DNA from: JAUYQR01 sp031415015
Lineage (GTDB): Bacteria > Pseudomonadota > Alphaproteobacteria > Rhodobacterales > Rhodobacteraceae
Length of the DNA: 64,000 nt
Direction: 5' to 3'
Assembly (NCBI GenBank): GCA_031415015.1
Contig: JANOQT010000014.1
Location: forward strand, 1-64,000
Shown here piece after piece: positions 8,896-16,952 of the stretch. The position numbers and the translations under genes are program-made. The notes beneath the pieces were generated by a model. That model did no database searches. It saw only the letters and a list, made by a program, of their open reading frames with translations, and was not told where the DNA came from. Numbering within the stretch: the first letter of the stretch is position 1; each line of letters starts with the position of its first letter.

Positions 8896-8928
8896 CTGGA
8901 CTTAGCGGGGCGTGAGTTCTGGCCCTAA
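8896..8928 (+). promoter_or_regulatory. Candidate TauR operator: two direct repeats before xsc
   Basis: CTGGACTTAG (8896-8905) and CTGGCCCTAA (8919-8928) are direct repeats 23 bases apart, about two helical turns, on the same face. They closely match the CTGGACTTAA direct repeats described as the TauR operator of Rhodobacter capsulatus. They lie between the tauR stop and the xsc ribosome site (CAGGAG, 8973-8978), about 60 bases before the xsc start, where an activator would sit. MocR-type regulators generally bind such direct repeats. Confidence 0.7.
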
Positions 8929-8985
8929 GGGGGTGGGGCTTCGGCGGATAAATTGCGACGAGAACCGGGGAACAGGAGTGCGGCT

Positions 8986-10761
8986 ATGAAGATGACGACC
9001 GAAGAAGCCTTTGTGAAAGTGCTGCAGATGCACGGGATCGAACATGCGTTCGGGATCATCGGGTCTGCATTCATGCCGATCTCGGACTTGTTCCCCAAGG
9101 CAGGGATCACCTTCTGGGACTGTGCGCATGAGGGCTCGGGCGGGATGATGGCGGACGGGTATACCCGCGCCTCGGGCCGGATGAGCATGATGATTGCGCA
9201 GAACGGACCGGGGATCACGAACTTTGTGACCCCGGTGAAGACGGCGTACTGGAACCACACGCCATTGCTGCTGGTGACCCCGCAGGCGGCCAACAAAACC
9301 ATCGGCATGGGTGGATTTCAGGAGGTGGAGCAGATGGCGCTGTTTGCCGACATGGTCGCCTATCAGGAGGAGGTGCGCGACCCATCCCGCGTGGCCGAGG
9401 TGTTGAACCGGGTGATTTGCCAAGCCAAGCGCCACTCCGCCCCGGCGCAGATCAACATGCCGCGTGATTACTGGACGCAGGTGATCGACATCGACCTGCC
9501 GGCAGTGGTGGAGTTCGAGCGGCCTTCGGGTGGCGAGGCGGCGATCCAGGCGGCGGCGGATCTGCTGTCGCAGGCGAAGTTCCCGGTTATCCTGAACGGT
9601 GCGGGCGTGGTGATCGGTGGGGCGATTCCGGCCAGCATGGCCTTGGCGGAGCGGCTGGATGCCCCGGTTTGTGTCGGCTATCAGCACAATGATGCCTTTC
9701 CCGGTAGCCATCCGCTGTTTGCGGGGCCGCTTGGATACAATGGGTCAAAGGCCGCAATGGAGTTGATTTCTCAGGCTGATGTGGTATTCTGTCTGGGTAC
9801 CCGATTGAACCCGTTTTCAACCTTGCCGGGATACGCGCTGGACTACTGGCCGAAGGCGGCCAAGATCATCCAAGTCGACATCAACCCGGATCGGATCGGG
9901 CTGACCAAGAAGGTTACTGTTGGCATTGTCGGCGACTCCAAGAAAGTCGCCGAAGCGGTATTGGCGCGTTTAGCCTCTACCGCTGGTGACCATGCGCGAT
10001 CCGAACGCAAAGCAAAAATCGCACAGACCAAATCGGCATGGGCGCAGGCCTTGTCGTCGATGGACCATGAGGAGGACGACCCGGGAACGTCGTGGAACCA
10101 GCGCGCCCGGGATGCCAAACCGGAGTGGATGAGCCCGCGAATGGCCTGGCGCGCGATCCAGCAGGCCCTGCCGCGTGAGGCGATCATTTCTAGCGACATC
10201 GGCAACAACTGCGCCATCGGCAACGCATATCCGACCTTTGAGGCGGGGCGGAAGTATCTGGCACCGGGGCTGTTCGGGCCGTGCGGTTATGGGTTGCCCA
10301 GCATCATCGGGGCCAAGATCGCCTGCCCGGATGTGCCGGTGGTGGGCTTTGCCGGGGACGGGGCGTTTGGGATCGCGGTGACGGAGTTGACGGCGATCGG
10401 GCGGCCGGAGTGGCCTGCGATCACCATGGTGGTATTCCGCAATTACCAATGGGGCGCGGAAAAGCGCAATTCGACGCTGTGGTATGACGACAATTTCGTC
10501 GGCACGGAACTGGACGAGGGCGTGAGTTATGCCGGGATCGCGCGGGCTTGCGGGCTGCAAGGCGTGCAGGCGCGGACGATGGAGCAGTTGCGCGACGCGC
10601 TGGCCAAGGCAGTCGTTGACCAGATGCAGCACGGCAAGACCACGCTGATCGAGGCGATGATCAATCAGGAACTGGGTGAGCCGTTCCGCCGTGACGCGAT
10701 GAAAAAGCCGGTGGAAGTGGCGGGGATATCGAAGGCGGACATGCGGCGGCAAACTGCCTGA
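8986..10761 (+). CDS. xsc: Sulfoacetaldehyde acetyltransferase (ThDP-dependent)
   Basis: Xsc converts sulfoacetaldehyde plus phosphate into acetyl phosphate plus sulfite, the C-S bond cleavage step shared by taurine, isethionate and sulfoacetate degradation; cytosolic. The 591-aa protein has the ThDP-enzyme N-terminal domain (IEHAFGIIGSAFMP, with the catalytic Glu region CAHEGSGGMMADGY), and the cofactor motif GDGAFGIAVTE followed by FRNYQWGAEKRN in the C-terminal domain. Length is standard for Xsc. Start at the ATG at 8986, preceded by CAGGAG. It is first in an operon with the exporter, ackA and soeABC, and the putative TauR operator sits just upstream. No taurine transaminase or dehydrogenase gene is present nearby. 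Confidence 0.95.
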   Translation: MKMTTEEAFVKVLQMHGIEHAFGIIGSAFMPISDLFPKAGITFWDCAHEGSGGMMADGYTRASGRMSMMIAQNGPGITNFVTPVKTAYWNHTPLLLVTPQAANKTIGMGGFQEVEQMALFADMVAYQEEVRDPSRVAEVLNRVICQAKRHSAPAQINMPRDYWTQVIDIDLPAVVEFERPSGGEAAIQAAADLLSQAKFPVILNGAGVVIGGAIPASMALAERLDAPVCVGYQHNDAFPGSHPLFAGPLGYNGSKAAMELISQADVVFCLGTRLNPFSTLPGYALDYWPKAAKIIQVDINPDRIGLTKKVTVGIVGDSKKVAEAVLARLASTAGDHARSERKAKIAQTKSAWAQALSSMDHEEDDPGTSWNQRARDAKPEWMSPRMAWRAIQQALPREAIISSDIGNNCAIGNAYPTFEAGRKYLAPGLFGPCGYGLPSIIGAKIACPDVPVVGFAGDGAFGIAVTELTAIGRPEWPAITMVVFRNYQWGAEKRNSTLWYDDNFVGTELDEGVSYAGIARACGLQGVQARTMEQLRDALAKAVVDQMQHGKTTLIEAMINQELGEPFRRDAMKKPVEVAGISKADMRRQTA

Positions 10762-11501
10762 TGCCGTTTGATCTGGGCCCCCTGGCGCTGGTCTGGATGG
10801 CGGTGGCGATCCTGATTGCCGCCTTTGTGCGCGGGTATTCGGGGTTCGGCTATTCGGCGATGGTGATTGCGGCCTCTAGCCTTGTCACCAATCCGCTGAA
10901 TTTCGTGGCCGTTGTGGTCATTTTGGAAACGGCGATGTCGTTGCAGGCGGCCAAAGGCGCAGGGCCGGATGTCGATTGGCGGCGGGTCTGGCTGCTGATG
11001 GCCGGGGCGGCCATCGGGCTGCCCTTGGGATTGTTGGTCCTGACCGGGGTCAGCGAGGATACCGCACGCGCGGTGATCTCGGGGTATGTGCTGCTGATGT
11101 GCGGCGTGCTGTTGGCCGGTTGGCGGCTGCGGGGTGAAGTGCGGGGTGGGGGCAACGCGGTGGCGGGGCTGGTGTCGGGCCTGGCCAATGCGCCGGGGAT
11201 GGGGGGGCTGCCGGTGGCGGCGTTCTTTGCGGCGCAACCGATGCAGGCGGCGGTGTTTCGCGCGACGCTGATTGCGTATTTCCCGCTGCTCGACCTTTAT
11301 TCCGCGCCGCTGTATTTCTGGGCGGGACTGGTCAGCTGGGACACGCTTTGGGCGTCGCTAATTGCCCTGCCGCTGACCTTTTTCGGCAACTGGCTGGGCG
11401 GGCGGCATTTCCTGAACACCGATCCGCAGGACTTTCGGCGCTTTGCCATCGTGTTGCTGGCGGCGCTGGCGGGTCTGGGTCTGCTGAAGGCGGTGATCTG
11501 A
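10761..11501 (+). CDS. TauE/SafE-family (DUF81) anion exporter
   Basis: Membrane protein of 246 aa with about eight hydrophobic segments, including the family's typical FVRGYSGFGYSAMVIAASSL start and a repeated half (LVSGLANAPGMGGLPVAAFF). TauE/SafE proteins are proposed exporters of sulfite, sulfolactate or other organosulfur anions; in taurine clusters of this group the equivalent gene is called tauZ. Its ATG shares one base with the xsc stop, and its stop shares one base with the ackA start, so it is translationally coupled to both. A likely job is removing sulfite or sulfoacetate made during sulfonate breakdown. Confidence 0.8.
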   Translation: MPFDLGPLALVWMAVAILIAAFVRGYSGFGYSAMVIAASSLVTNPLNFVAVVVILETAMSLQAAKGAGPDVDWRRVWLLMAGAAIGLPLGLLVLTGVSEDTARAVISGYVLLMCGVLLAGWRLRGEVRGGGNAVAGLVSGLANAPGMGGLPVAAFFAAQPMQAAVFRATLIAYFPLLDLYSAPLYFWAGLVSWDTLWASLIALPLTFFGNWLGGRHFLNTDPQDFRRFAIVLLAALAGLGLLKAVI

Positions 11502-12577
11502 TGCTGCTGGTCGTCAACGCGGGGTCTTCTTCCCTGAAGGTGGCATTCTATGACGGCCTGGATGTGATCAAGCGCGAAGCGGTCGGCGAAATCGGGGCTG
11601 ACGGTCATGCAACTGCGCTGGAAGGGCTGCTGCTGCGGTCGGGCGTCGAAGTTGCGGCTTTGACCGGGGCGGCGCACCGCGTGGTGCATGGCGGGGCTGC
11701 GCTGACGGCGACCTGCCGGGTGACGCCAGAGGTGCTGGCCGAGGTAGAGGCCGCGGTGCCGCTGGCCCCCCTGCACAATCCGGCAAATCTTGTGGGACTG
11801 CGCGCAATGCAGCAGCTGTTGCCCGACCTGCCGCAATACGCCTGCTTTGACACGGCGTTTCATTCGACCAATCCAGCGGTTGCCACCACCTACGCTTTGC
11901 CGCTGGCCGAGCGGGAGCGGGGTCTGCGCCGCTATGGCTTTCACGGGACCAGTTTTGCTGCGGTGGTCCGAACCCTGTCCGGCAGGGGCGCACTGCCCGC
12001 GCGGTTGCTGGCCTGTCATCTTGGAAACGGGGCGTCGATCTGTGCCATCCTGAACGGGCGGTCGGTTGCGACGACGATGGGGTACTCTCCGTTGGACGGG
12101 TTGACCATGGGCACGCGGGCGGGGTCGATTGACGCGAACGCGGTGTTACGATTGGCTGAAATCCACGGGATCGAGCGGGCAAAATCCATTCTCAACCAGT
12201 TCAGCGGGATGGTAGCCTTGGGCGGGACGAACGATCTGCGGACCCTGCATGACTGGAACCGCCCCGAAGCAAAGTTCGCGCTGGAGCATTTTGCCTATTG
12301 GGCAATACGGCATGCAGGCAGCATGGTGGCCGCGATGGGAGGGCTGGACGCGGTGGTCTTCACCGGCGGCATTGGCGAGAATGACTGCTGGATGCGGCGG
12401 GAAATCGTTGGAGGGCTGGGCTATCTGGGGGCAGAGATGGACGAGGACGCGAACCGCGTGCACGCGGCAGACCTGCATGCGGCGAGATCGACTGTCGCAA
12501 TCTGGATTGTGCCCGCCGATGAGGAGCGCCAGATTGCGCTGGAAGCACAGGCCGTAATGGCACGGGAGGGGCGATGA
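11501..12577 (+). CDS. ackA: Acetate kinase
   Basis: Converts acetyl phosphate plus ADP into acetate plus ATP. Visible motifs are VVNAGSSSLKVAFYD at the start (first acetate/butyrate kinase signature), AAHRVVHGG, YGFHGTSF (second signature) and CHLGNGASICAI, with the GTRAGSIDANAV and FTGGIGEND blocks further on. At 358 aa it is about 40 residues shorter than typical AckA. In this operon it can use the acetyl phosphate released by Xsc directly; no phosphotransacetylase gene is seen here. It is overlapped by one base with the exporter gene and by four bases with soeA. The start at 11501 is fixed by the MLLVVNAG N-terminus. Confidence 0.92.
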   Translation: MLLVVNAGSSSLKVAFYDGLDVIKREAVGEIGADGHATALEGLLLRSGVEVAALTGAAHRVVHGGAALTATCRVTPEVLAEVEAAVPLAPLHNPANLVGLRAMQQLLPDLPQYACFDTAFHSTNPAVATTYALPLAERERGLRRYGFHGTSFAAVVRTLSGRGALPARLLACHLGNGASICAILNGRSVATTMGYSPLDGLTMGTRAGSIDANAVLRLAEIHGIERAKSILNQFSGMVALGGTNDLRTLHDWNRPEAKFALEHFAYWAIRHAGSMVAAMGGLDAVVFTGGIGENDCWMRREIVGGLGYLGAEMDEDANRVHAADLHAARSTVAIWIVPADEERQIALEAQAVMAREGR

Positions 12578-15351
12578 ACCAGCCAAGGCTTGACCTGTCG
12601 CCGCCGGTGTCGGACGAGGTGCGCAAGACAACCTGCTACATGTGCGCCTGCCGCTGCGGGATCAATGTGCATCGGAAAAGCGGCAAGGTGTCTTATATCG
12701 AGGGCAACCGCGACCATCCGGTGAACAAGGGGGTGCTCTGTGCCAAAGGGGCGGCGGGGATCATGCAGATCACCGCGCCGTCACGGCTTCGCACGCCCTT
12801 GCGGCGGGTGGGGCCGCGCGGGTCGGGGGCGTTCGAGGCGATTTCCTGGGACGAGGCGCTGGCGCTGGCGGTGTCGTGGATGAAGCCCTTGCGCGAGACC
12901 GCGCCGCAGAAGCTGGCGTTCTTCACCGGGCGCGACCAAAGCCAGAGCCTGACCGGCTGGTGGGCGCAGGCGTTCGGGACGCCGAACTATGCCGCACATG
13001 GCGGGTTTTGTTCGGTGAACATGGCGGCGGCGGGGATCTACACCATCGGCGGCGCGTTCTGGGAATTTGGCCAGCCGGATTGGGAACACACGAAGCTGTT
13101 CGTGATGTTCGGCGTGGCGGAGGATCACGACAGCAACCCGATCAAGATCGGGCTGGGCCGGCTGAAGGAACGCGGCGCGCGGGTGATATCGGTCAACCCG
13201 ATCCGCACCGGGTATTCGGCGGTGGCGGATGACTGGATCGGGATCACGCCGGGGACAGACGGGTTGCTGATCCTGAGCCTGATCCATTGCCTGCTGGAGG
13301 CGGGGAAGGTCGATCTGCGCTATCTGGCGCAATTCACCAATGCGGGTTTGCTGGTGAACGAGGGCGAGGGGCCGGAAAAGGGGCTGTTCGCGCGCAACGC
13401 CGAAAGCCAACCTTTCGTGATCGACAAGACCACACAGCATCCGGCACCATGGGATGGCAAGGGGGTGGAGCCCGATCTGGGCGCGGTCTGGCAGGGCAAC
13501 CGGACGGTTTTCCAGCATATGGCGGAGATGTACCTGTCGCCGGAGTATGCGCCCGAAGCGGTGGCGGCGCGGTGTGGGGTCAGCGCGTTGCGCATCCGGC
13601 AGTTGGCGGCGGAGCTGGCGTCGGTGGCGTTTGATCAGGCGATCGTGCTGGATCAGCCGTGGACGGATTTCCGGGGGAACCAGCATCCGAACATGCCGGG
13701 GCGGCCCGTCAGTTTCCACGCGATGCGGGGGATTTCGGCGCATTCCAACGGGTTCCAGACCGCGCGGGCGCTGCATCTGTTGCAGATCGTGCTGGGGACG
13801 GTGGAGGTGCCGGGGGGCTACCGGTTCAAGCCGCCCTACCCAAAGCCGGTGGAGGCGCATCCGACGCCGAACTTCGTGACCGCCCCGGGCAAGCCGCTGT
13901 CGGGGCCGCATCTGGGCTATGTCCGGGGGCCGGAAAACCTGTGCCTGCTGCCCGATGGCAGCCCTGCGCGGATCGACAAGGCGTTCTCGTGGGAGAACCC
14001 GATGTCGGCGCATGGGATGATGCATATGGTGATCCCCAACGCCCATGCGGGCGACCCGTACCGGATCGACACGCTGTTTCTGTATATGGCGAACATGTCG
14101 TGGAATTCGTCGATGAATACCGCGTCGGTGATGCAGATGCTGACGGCGAAGGACGGCGACGATTACGTCATCCCCCGCATCATCTATTCCGATGCCTATG
14201 CGTCGGAGATGGTGGCCTATGCTGACCTGATCCTGCCCGACACGACCTATCTGGAGCGGCATGATTGCATTTCGTTGCTGGACCGGCCCATCAGTGAGCC
14301 CGATGCGGCAGGGGACAGCATCCGCTGGCCGGTGGTGGAACCGGACCGCGATGTCAGGGGGTTCCAGTCGGTGCTGCTGGACCTTGGCGCAAGGTTGGGG
14401 CTGCCGGGGATGGTGAATGAGGACGGTTCGGCGAAGTTCCGCGATTACGCCGATTACATCGTCAGCCACCAGCGCAGGCCGGGTGTGGGGCCGCTGATCG
14501 GTTTTCGTGGCAACGGGAGCGATGTCGGGCGCGGCGCGCCGAACCCGGGCCAGATGGACCGCTACATCGACAACGGCGGGTTCTTTCAGGCGCATGTGCC
14601 GGAGGAGGCGCGGTACTACAAACCGTGGAATGCGGCCTATCAGGACTGGGCGGTGGCGACCTCGTTCTACGAGGCGCCGCAGCCCTATCTGTTCAACATC
14701 TGGTCCGAGCCGATGCGCAAGTTCCAGCTGGCCGCCGAGGGGCACGGGCCGATTCAGCCACCAGACCATCTGCGCGCGCGGCTGAAGCAGGCGATGCACC
14801 CGCTGCCGGTCTGGTATCCGCCGTACGGTGATGACGAGGCGGCGGGTTGGGGCTATTCGCTGCACGCGCTGACGCAGCGACCGATGGATATGTATCATTC
14901 CTGGGGGTCGCAAAACGCTTGGCTGCGGCAGATCAGGGGGAAGAACTTCCTGTATCTGCCGACCAAGATCTGGGAGGCGGAGGGGTTTCAGGTGGGCGAT
15001 TATGCGCGGGTCATCTCGCCCAACGGCGGGATCACGGTGCCGGTGGCGCATATGGCGGCACTGAACGAGAATACGGTGTGGACGTGGAACGCCATCGGCA
15101 AGCGCAAGGGAGCCTGGGCTTTGGATGAGGGCGCACCGGAGGCGACGGAAGGGTTCTTGCTGAACCACCTGATTTCCGAGCTGCTGCCGGCCAAAGGCGA
15201 CGGGCAGCGGTACTCCAATTCCGACCCGGTGACCGGGCAGGCGGCGTGGTTCGACCTGCGGGTGCGGATCGAGCGGGTGGGGCCGCGCGATCATGCGGAA
15301 CCGGAGTTTCCTGCGGTGCCGCGTGTCGTGCCGAAGGGGGATCAGCGATGA
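12574..15351 (+). CDS. soeA: Membrane-bound sulfite dehydrogenase, molybdopterin catalytic subunit SoeA
   Basis: Catalytic Mo-bis-MGD subunit (925 aa) of the cytoplasm-facing sulfite-oxidising complex SoeABC, which turns sulfite into sulfate and passes electrons to quinone. An N-terminal [4Fe-4S] site (TCYMCACRCG with a fourth Cys in NKGVLCAKG), the molybdopterin oxidoreductase core and a C-terminal dinucleotide-binding domain (LPTKIWEAEGFQVGDYARV) are visible. No twin-arginine signal is present, which fits cytoplasmic SoeA rather than a periplasmic DMSO reductase. The context downstream of xsc strongly supports sulfite as substrate; polysulfide or tetrathionate reductase relatives are the alternatives. 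Its ATG overlaps the ackA stop by four bases. Confidence 0.88.
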   Translation: MNQPRLDLSPPVSDEVRKTTCYMCACRCGINVHRKSGKVSYIEGNRDHPVNKGVLCAKGAAGIMQITAPSRLRTPLRRVGPRGSGAFEAISWDEALALAVSWMKPLRETAPQKLAFFTGRDQSQSLTGWWAQAFGTPNYAAHGGFCSVNMAAAGIYTIGGAFWEFGQPDWEHTKLFVMFGVAEDHDSNPIKIGLGRLKERGARVISVNPIRTGYSAVADDWIGITPGTDGLLILSLIHCLLEAGKVDLRYLAQFTNAGLLVNEGEGPEKGLFARNAESQPFVIDKTTQHPAPWDGKGVEPDLGAVWQGNRTVFQHMAEMYLSPEYAPEAVAARCGVSALRIRQLAAELASVAFDQAIVLDQPWTDFRGNQHPNMPGRPVSFHAMRGISAHSNGFQTARALHLLQIVLGTVEVPGGYRFKPPYPKPVEAHPTPNFVTAPGKPLSGPHLGYVRGPENLCLLPDGSPARIDKAFSWENPMSAHGMMHMVIPNAHAGDPYRIDTLFLYMANMSWNSSMNTASVMQMLTAKDGDDYVIPRIIYSDAYASEMVAYADLILPDTTYLERHDCISLLDRPISEPDAAGDSIRWPVVEPDRDVRGFQSVLLDLGARLGLPGMVNEDGSAKFRDYADYIVSHQRRPGVGPLIGFRGNGSDVGRGAPNPGQMDRYIDNGGFFQAHVPEEARYYKPWNAAYQDWAVATSFYEAPQPYLFNIWSEPMRKFQLAAEGHGPIQPPDHLRARLKQAMHPLPVWYPPYGDDEAAGWGYSLHALTQRPMDMYHSWGSQNAWLRQIRGKNFLYLPTKIWEAEGFQVGDYARVISPNGGITVPVAHMAALNENTVWTWNAIGKRKGAWALDEGAPEATEGFLLNHLISELLPAKGDGQRYSNSDPVTGQAAWFDLRVRIERVGPRDHAEPEFPAVPRVVPKGDQR

Positions 15352-16085
15352 CGATGCTGCCGGCAGCGACGACGACGAAGCTGGGTCTGGTGATCGACCT
15401 AGATACCTGCGTGGGGTGTCATGCCTGTGTGACGGCCTGCAAGGGGTGGAACGATCAGGGCTACGGGGTGCCATTGTCGGACCAGAACCCTTATGGCGCG
15501 GACCCTTCGGGGACGTTCCTCAACCGGGTTCACAGCTATCAGGTGCAACCTGTTGATGCAGCGTCACAAATCATCAACTTCCCTCGGTCCTGCCTGCATT
15601 GCGACAATGCGCCTTGTGTGACCGTGTGCCCGACCGGGGCCAGCTACAAGCGGGCCGAGGATGGGATCGTGCTGGTCAACGAGAACGCTTGCATCGGCTG
15701 CGGTCTGTGCGCCTGGGCCTGCCCATACGGCGCGCGCGAGATGGATGCGGATGCCGGGGTGATGAAGAAATGCACGCTGTGCGTGGACCGCATCTACAAT
15801 GAGAACCTGGCCGAAGAGGACCGCGAGCCTGCCTGCGTGCGCACCTGCCCGACCGGCGCGCGGCATTTTGGCGATCTGGGTGATCCTTTGAGTGCGGTCT
15901 CAAAACTGGTGGCGGAGCGGGGCGGCTATGACCTGATGCCGGAAATGGGCACCAAGCCCACCAACAAATATCTGCCGCCGCGCAAGAAGGACCGGCCGGA
16001 TCAGGCCAGCCTTCTGGCCCCGCTGCTGGATATCAAGGCCACCGGGTTTGCCGGGTGGCTGGACAAGATGCTGGGGAAGATCTGA
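15348..16085 (+). CDS. soeB: Sulfite dehydrogenase iron-sulfur subunit SoeB
   Basis: Electron-transfer subunit of 245 aa linking SoeA to the membrane subunit SoeC. It contains four Cys-rich clusters for [4Fe-4S] centres: DTCVGCHACVTACK near the start, CLHCDNAPCVTVCPTGA, ACIGCGLCAWACPYGA and the KCTLCVDRI / CVRTCPTGAR pair, as in DmsB/NrfC proteins. No signal peptide, in agreement with a cytoplasmic location. The ATG at 15348 overlaps the soeA stop (ATGA). The C-terminal 60 residues after the last cluster (NKYLPPRKKDRPD) are usual for SoeB. Confidence 0.9.
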   Translation: MTMLPAATTTKLGLVIDLDTCVGCHACVTACKGWNDQGYGVPLSDQNPYGADPSGTFLNRVHSYQVQPVDAASQIINFPRSCLHCDNAPCVTVCPTGASYKRAEDGIVLVNENACIGCGLCAWACPYGAREMDADAGVMKKCTLCVDRIYNENLAEEDREPACVRTCPTGARHFGDLGDPLSAVSKLVAERGGYDLMPEMGTKPTNKYLPPRKKDRPDQASLLAPLLDIKATGFAGWLDKMLGKI

Positions 16086-16952
16086 ATGCATCCAGCCCCG
16101 TCCGTCATTGTGTTTTCCGTGCTGTCGGGCATGGGGTTCGGCTATCTGGCCATGCTGGGCCTTGGCGTGGTGCAGCCTGCGGGCTGGACGGCGTTTTTTC
16201 TGTGGGGGCTTGGGTACGGGCTGGCGGTTGTGGGGCTGATGGCGGCGACGTTTCACCTTGGCAACCCGCAGCGCGCGTTGAAGGCGTTCAGCCAGTGGCG
16301 CAGCAGCTGGCTAAGCCGCGAGGCGTGGTTTGCGGTGGCGGCGCTGGTCACACTGGCCCCGGTGGCGCTGTCGGATTGGCTGGGTCTTGGTCTGCCGCGC
16401 TGGCTTGGGGTGTCGGGCGCGCTGCTTGCGCTGGGCACGGTGTTCACCACCTCGATGATCTATGCCCAGATCAAGGCGGTGCCGCGCTGGCACCACTGGA
16501 TCACGCCGGTGATGTTTCTGGGTTTTTCGATGACCGGTGGGGCAATCCTGGCGGGGAAGGTTTGGGCGGCGGCGCTGGCCGTGATTCTGGGCGCGGTGCT
16601 GCTGGCGGTCTGGCGGATCGGTGACGGACAATTTGCGCGGGCCGGGGCGACGCTGGGCACGGCGACGGGTCTGGCGGGTGGGGTGAGCGTGTTCGAGTTG
16701 CCGCATACCGGGGGCAACTACTTGTTGCGCGAGATGATCTTTGTCGTCGGGCGCAAACATGCGGCGAAGGTGCGGGCGATTGCGTTGGTTTTGAGCGCAG
16801 CAGTGCCGGCGGCGCTTGTGCTGGTGGTGCCGGGTGTGTGGGGGATAGCGCTGGCGGCACTCTGCCATCTGGTCGGGGCCTTTGCCGCGCGCTGGCTGTT
16901 CTTTGCCGAGGCCGAGCACGTGGTCGGCCTGTACTACGGAGCGCGGGGATGA
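16086..16952 (+). CDS. soeC: Sulfite dehydrogenase membrane anchor subunit SoeC (DmsC-like)
   Basis: Integral membrane subunit (288 aa) that anchors SoeAB and hands electrons to the quinone pool. About eight hydrophobic segments are visible, with the HLGNPQRALKAFSQWRSSWL block typical of DmsC/SoeC proteins between helices 2 and 3. It starts directly after the soeB stop, and its own stop overlaps the following phosphomannomutase start, so the operon continues. Assignment to SoeC rather than DMSO reductase DmsC rests on the xsc-ackA context. Confidence 0.87.
   Translation: MHPAPSVIVFSVLSGMGFGYLAMLGLGVVQPAGWTAFFLWGLGYGLAVVGLMAATFHLGNPQRALKAFSQWRSSWLSREAWFAVAALVTLAPVALSDWLGLGLPRWLGVSGALLALGTVFTTSMIYAQIKAVPRWHHWITPVMFLGFSMTGGAILAGKVWAAALAVILGAVLLAVWRIGDGQFARAGATLGTATGLAGGVSVFELPHTGGNYLLREMIFVVGRKHAAKVRAIALVLSAAVPAALVLVVPGVWGIALAALCHLVGAFAARWLFFAEAEHVVGLYYGARG

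Noticed and set aside
12781..15474. 897-codon open frame on the minus strand opposite soeA
   Set aside because: Arg/Pro/His-rich translation without family motifs; a shadow caused by high GC at third positions of soeA.
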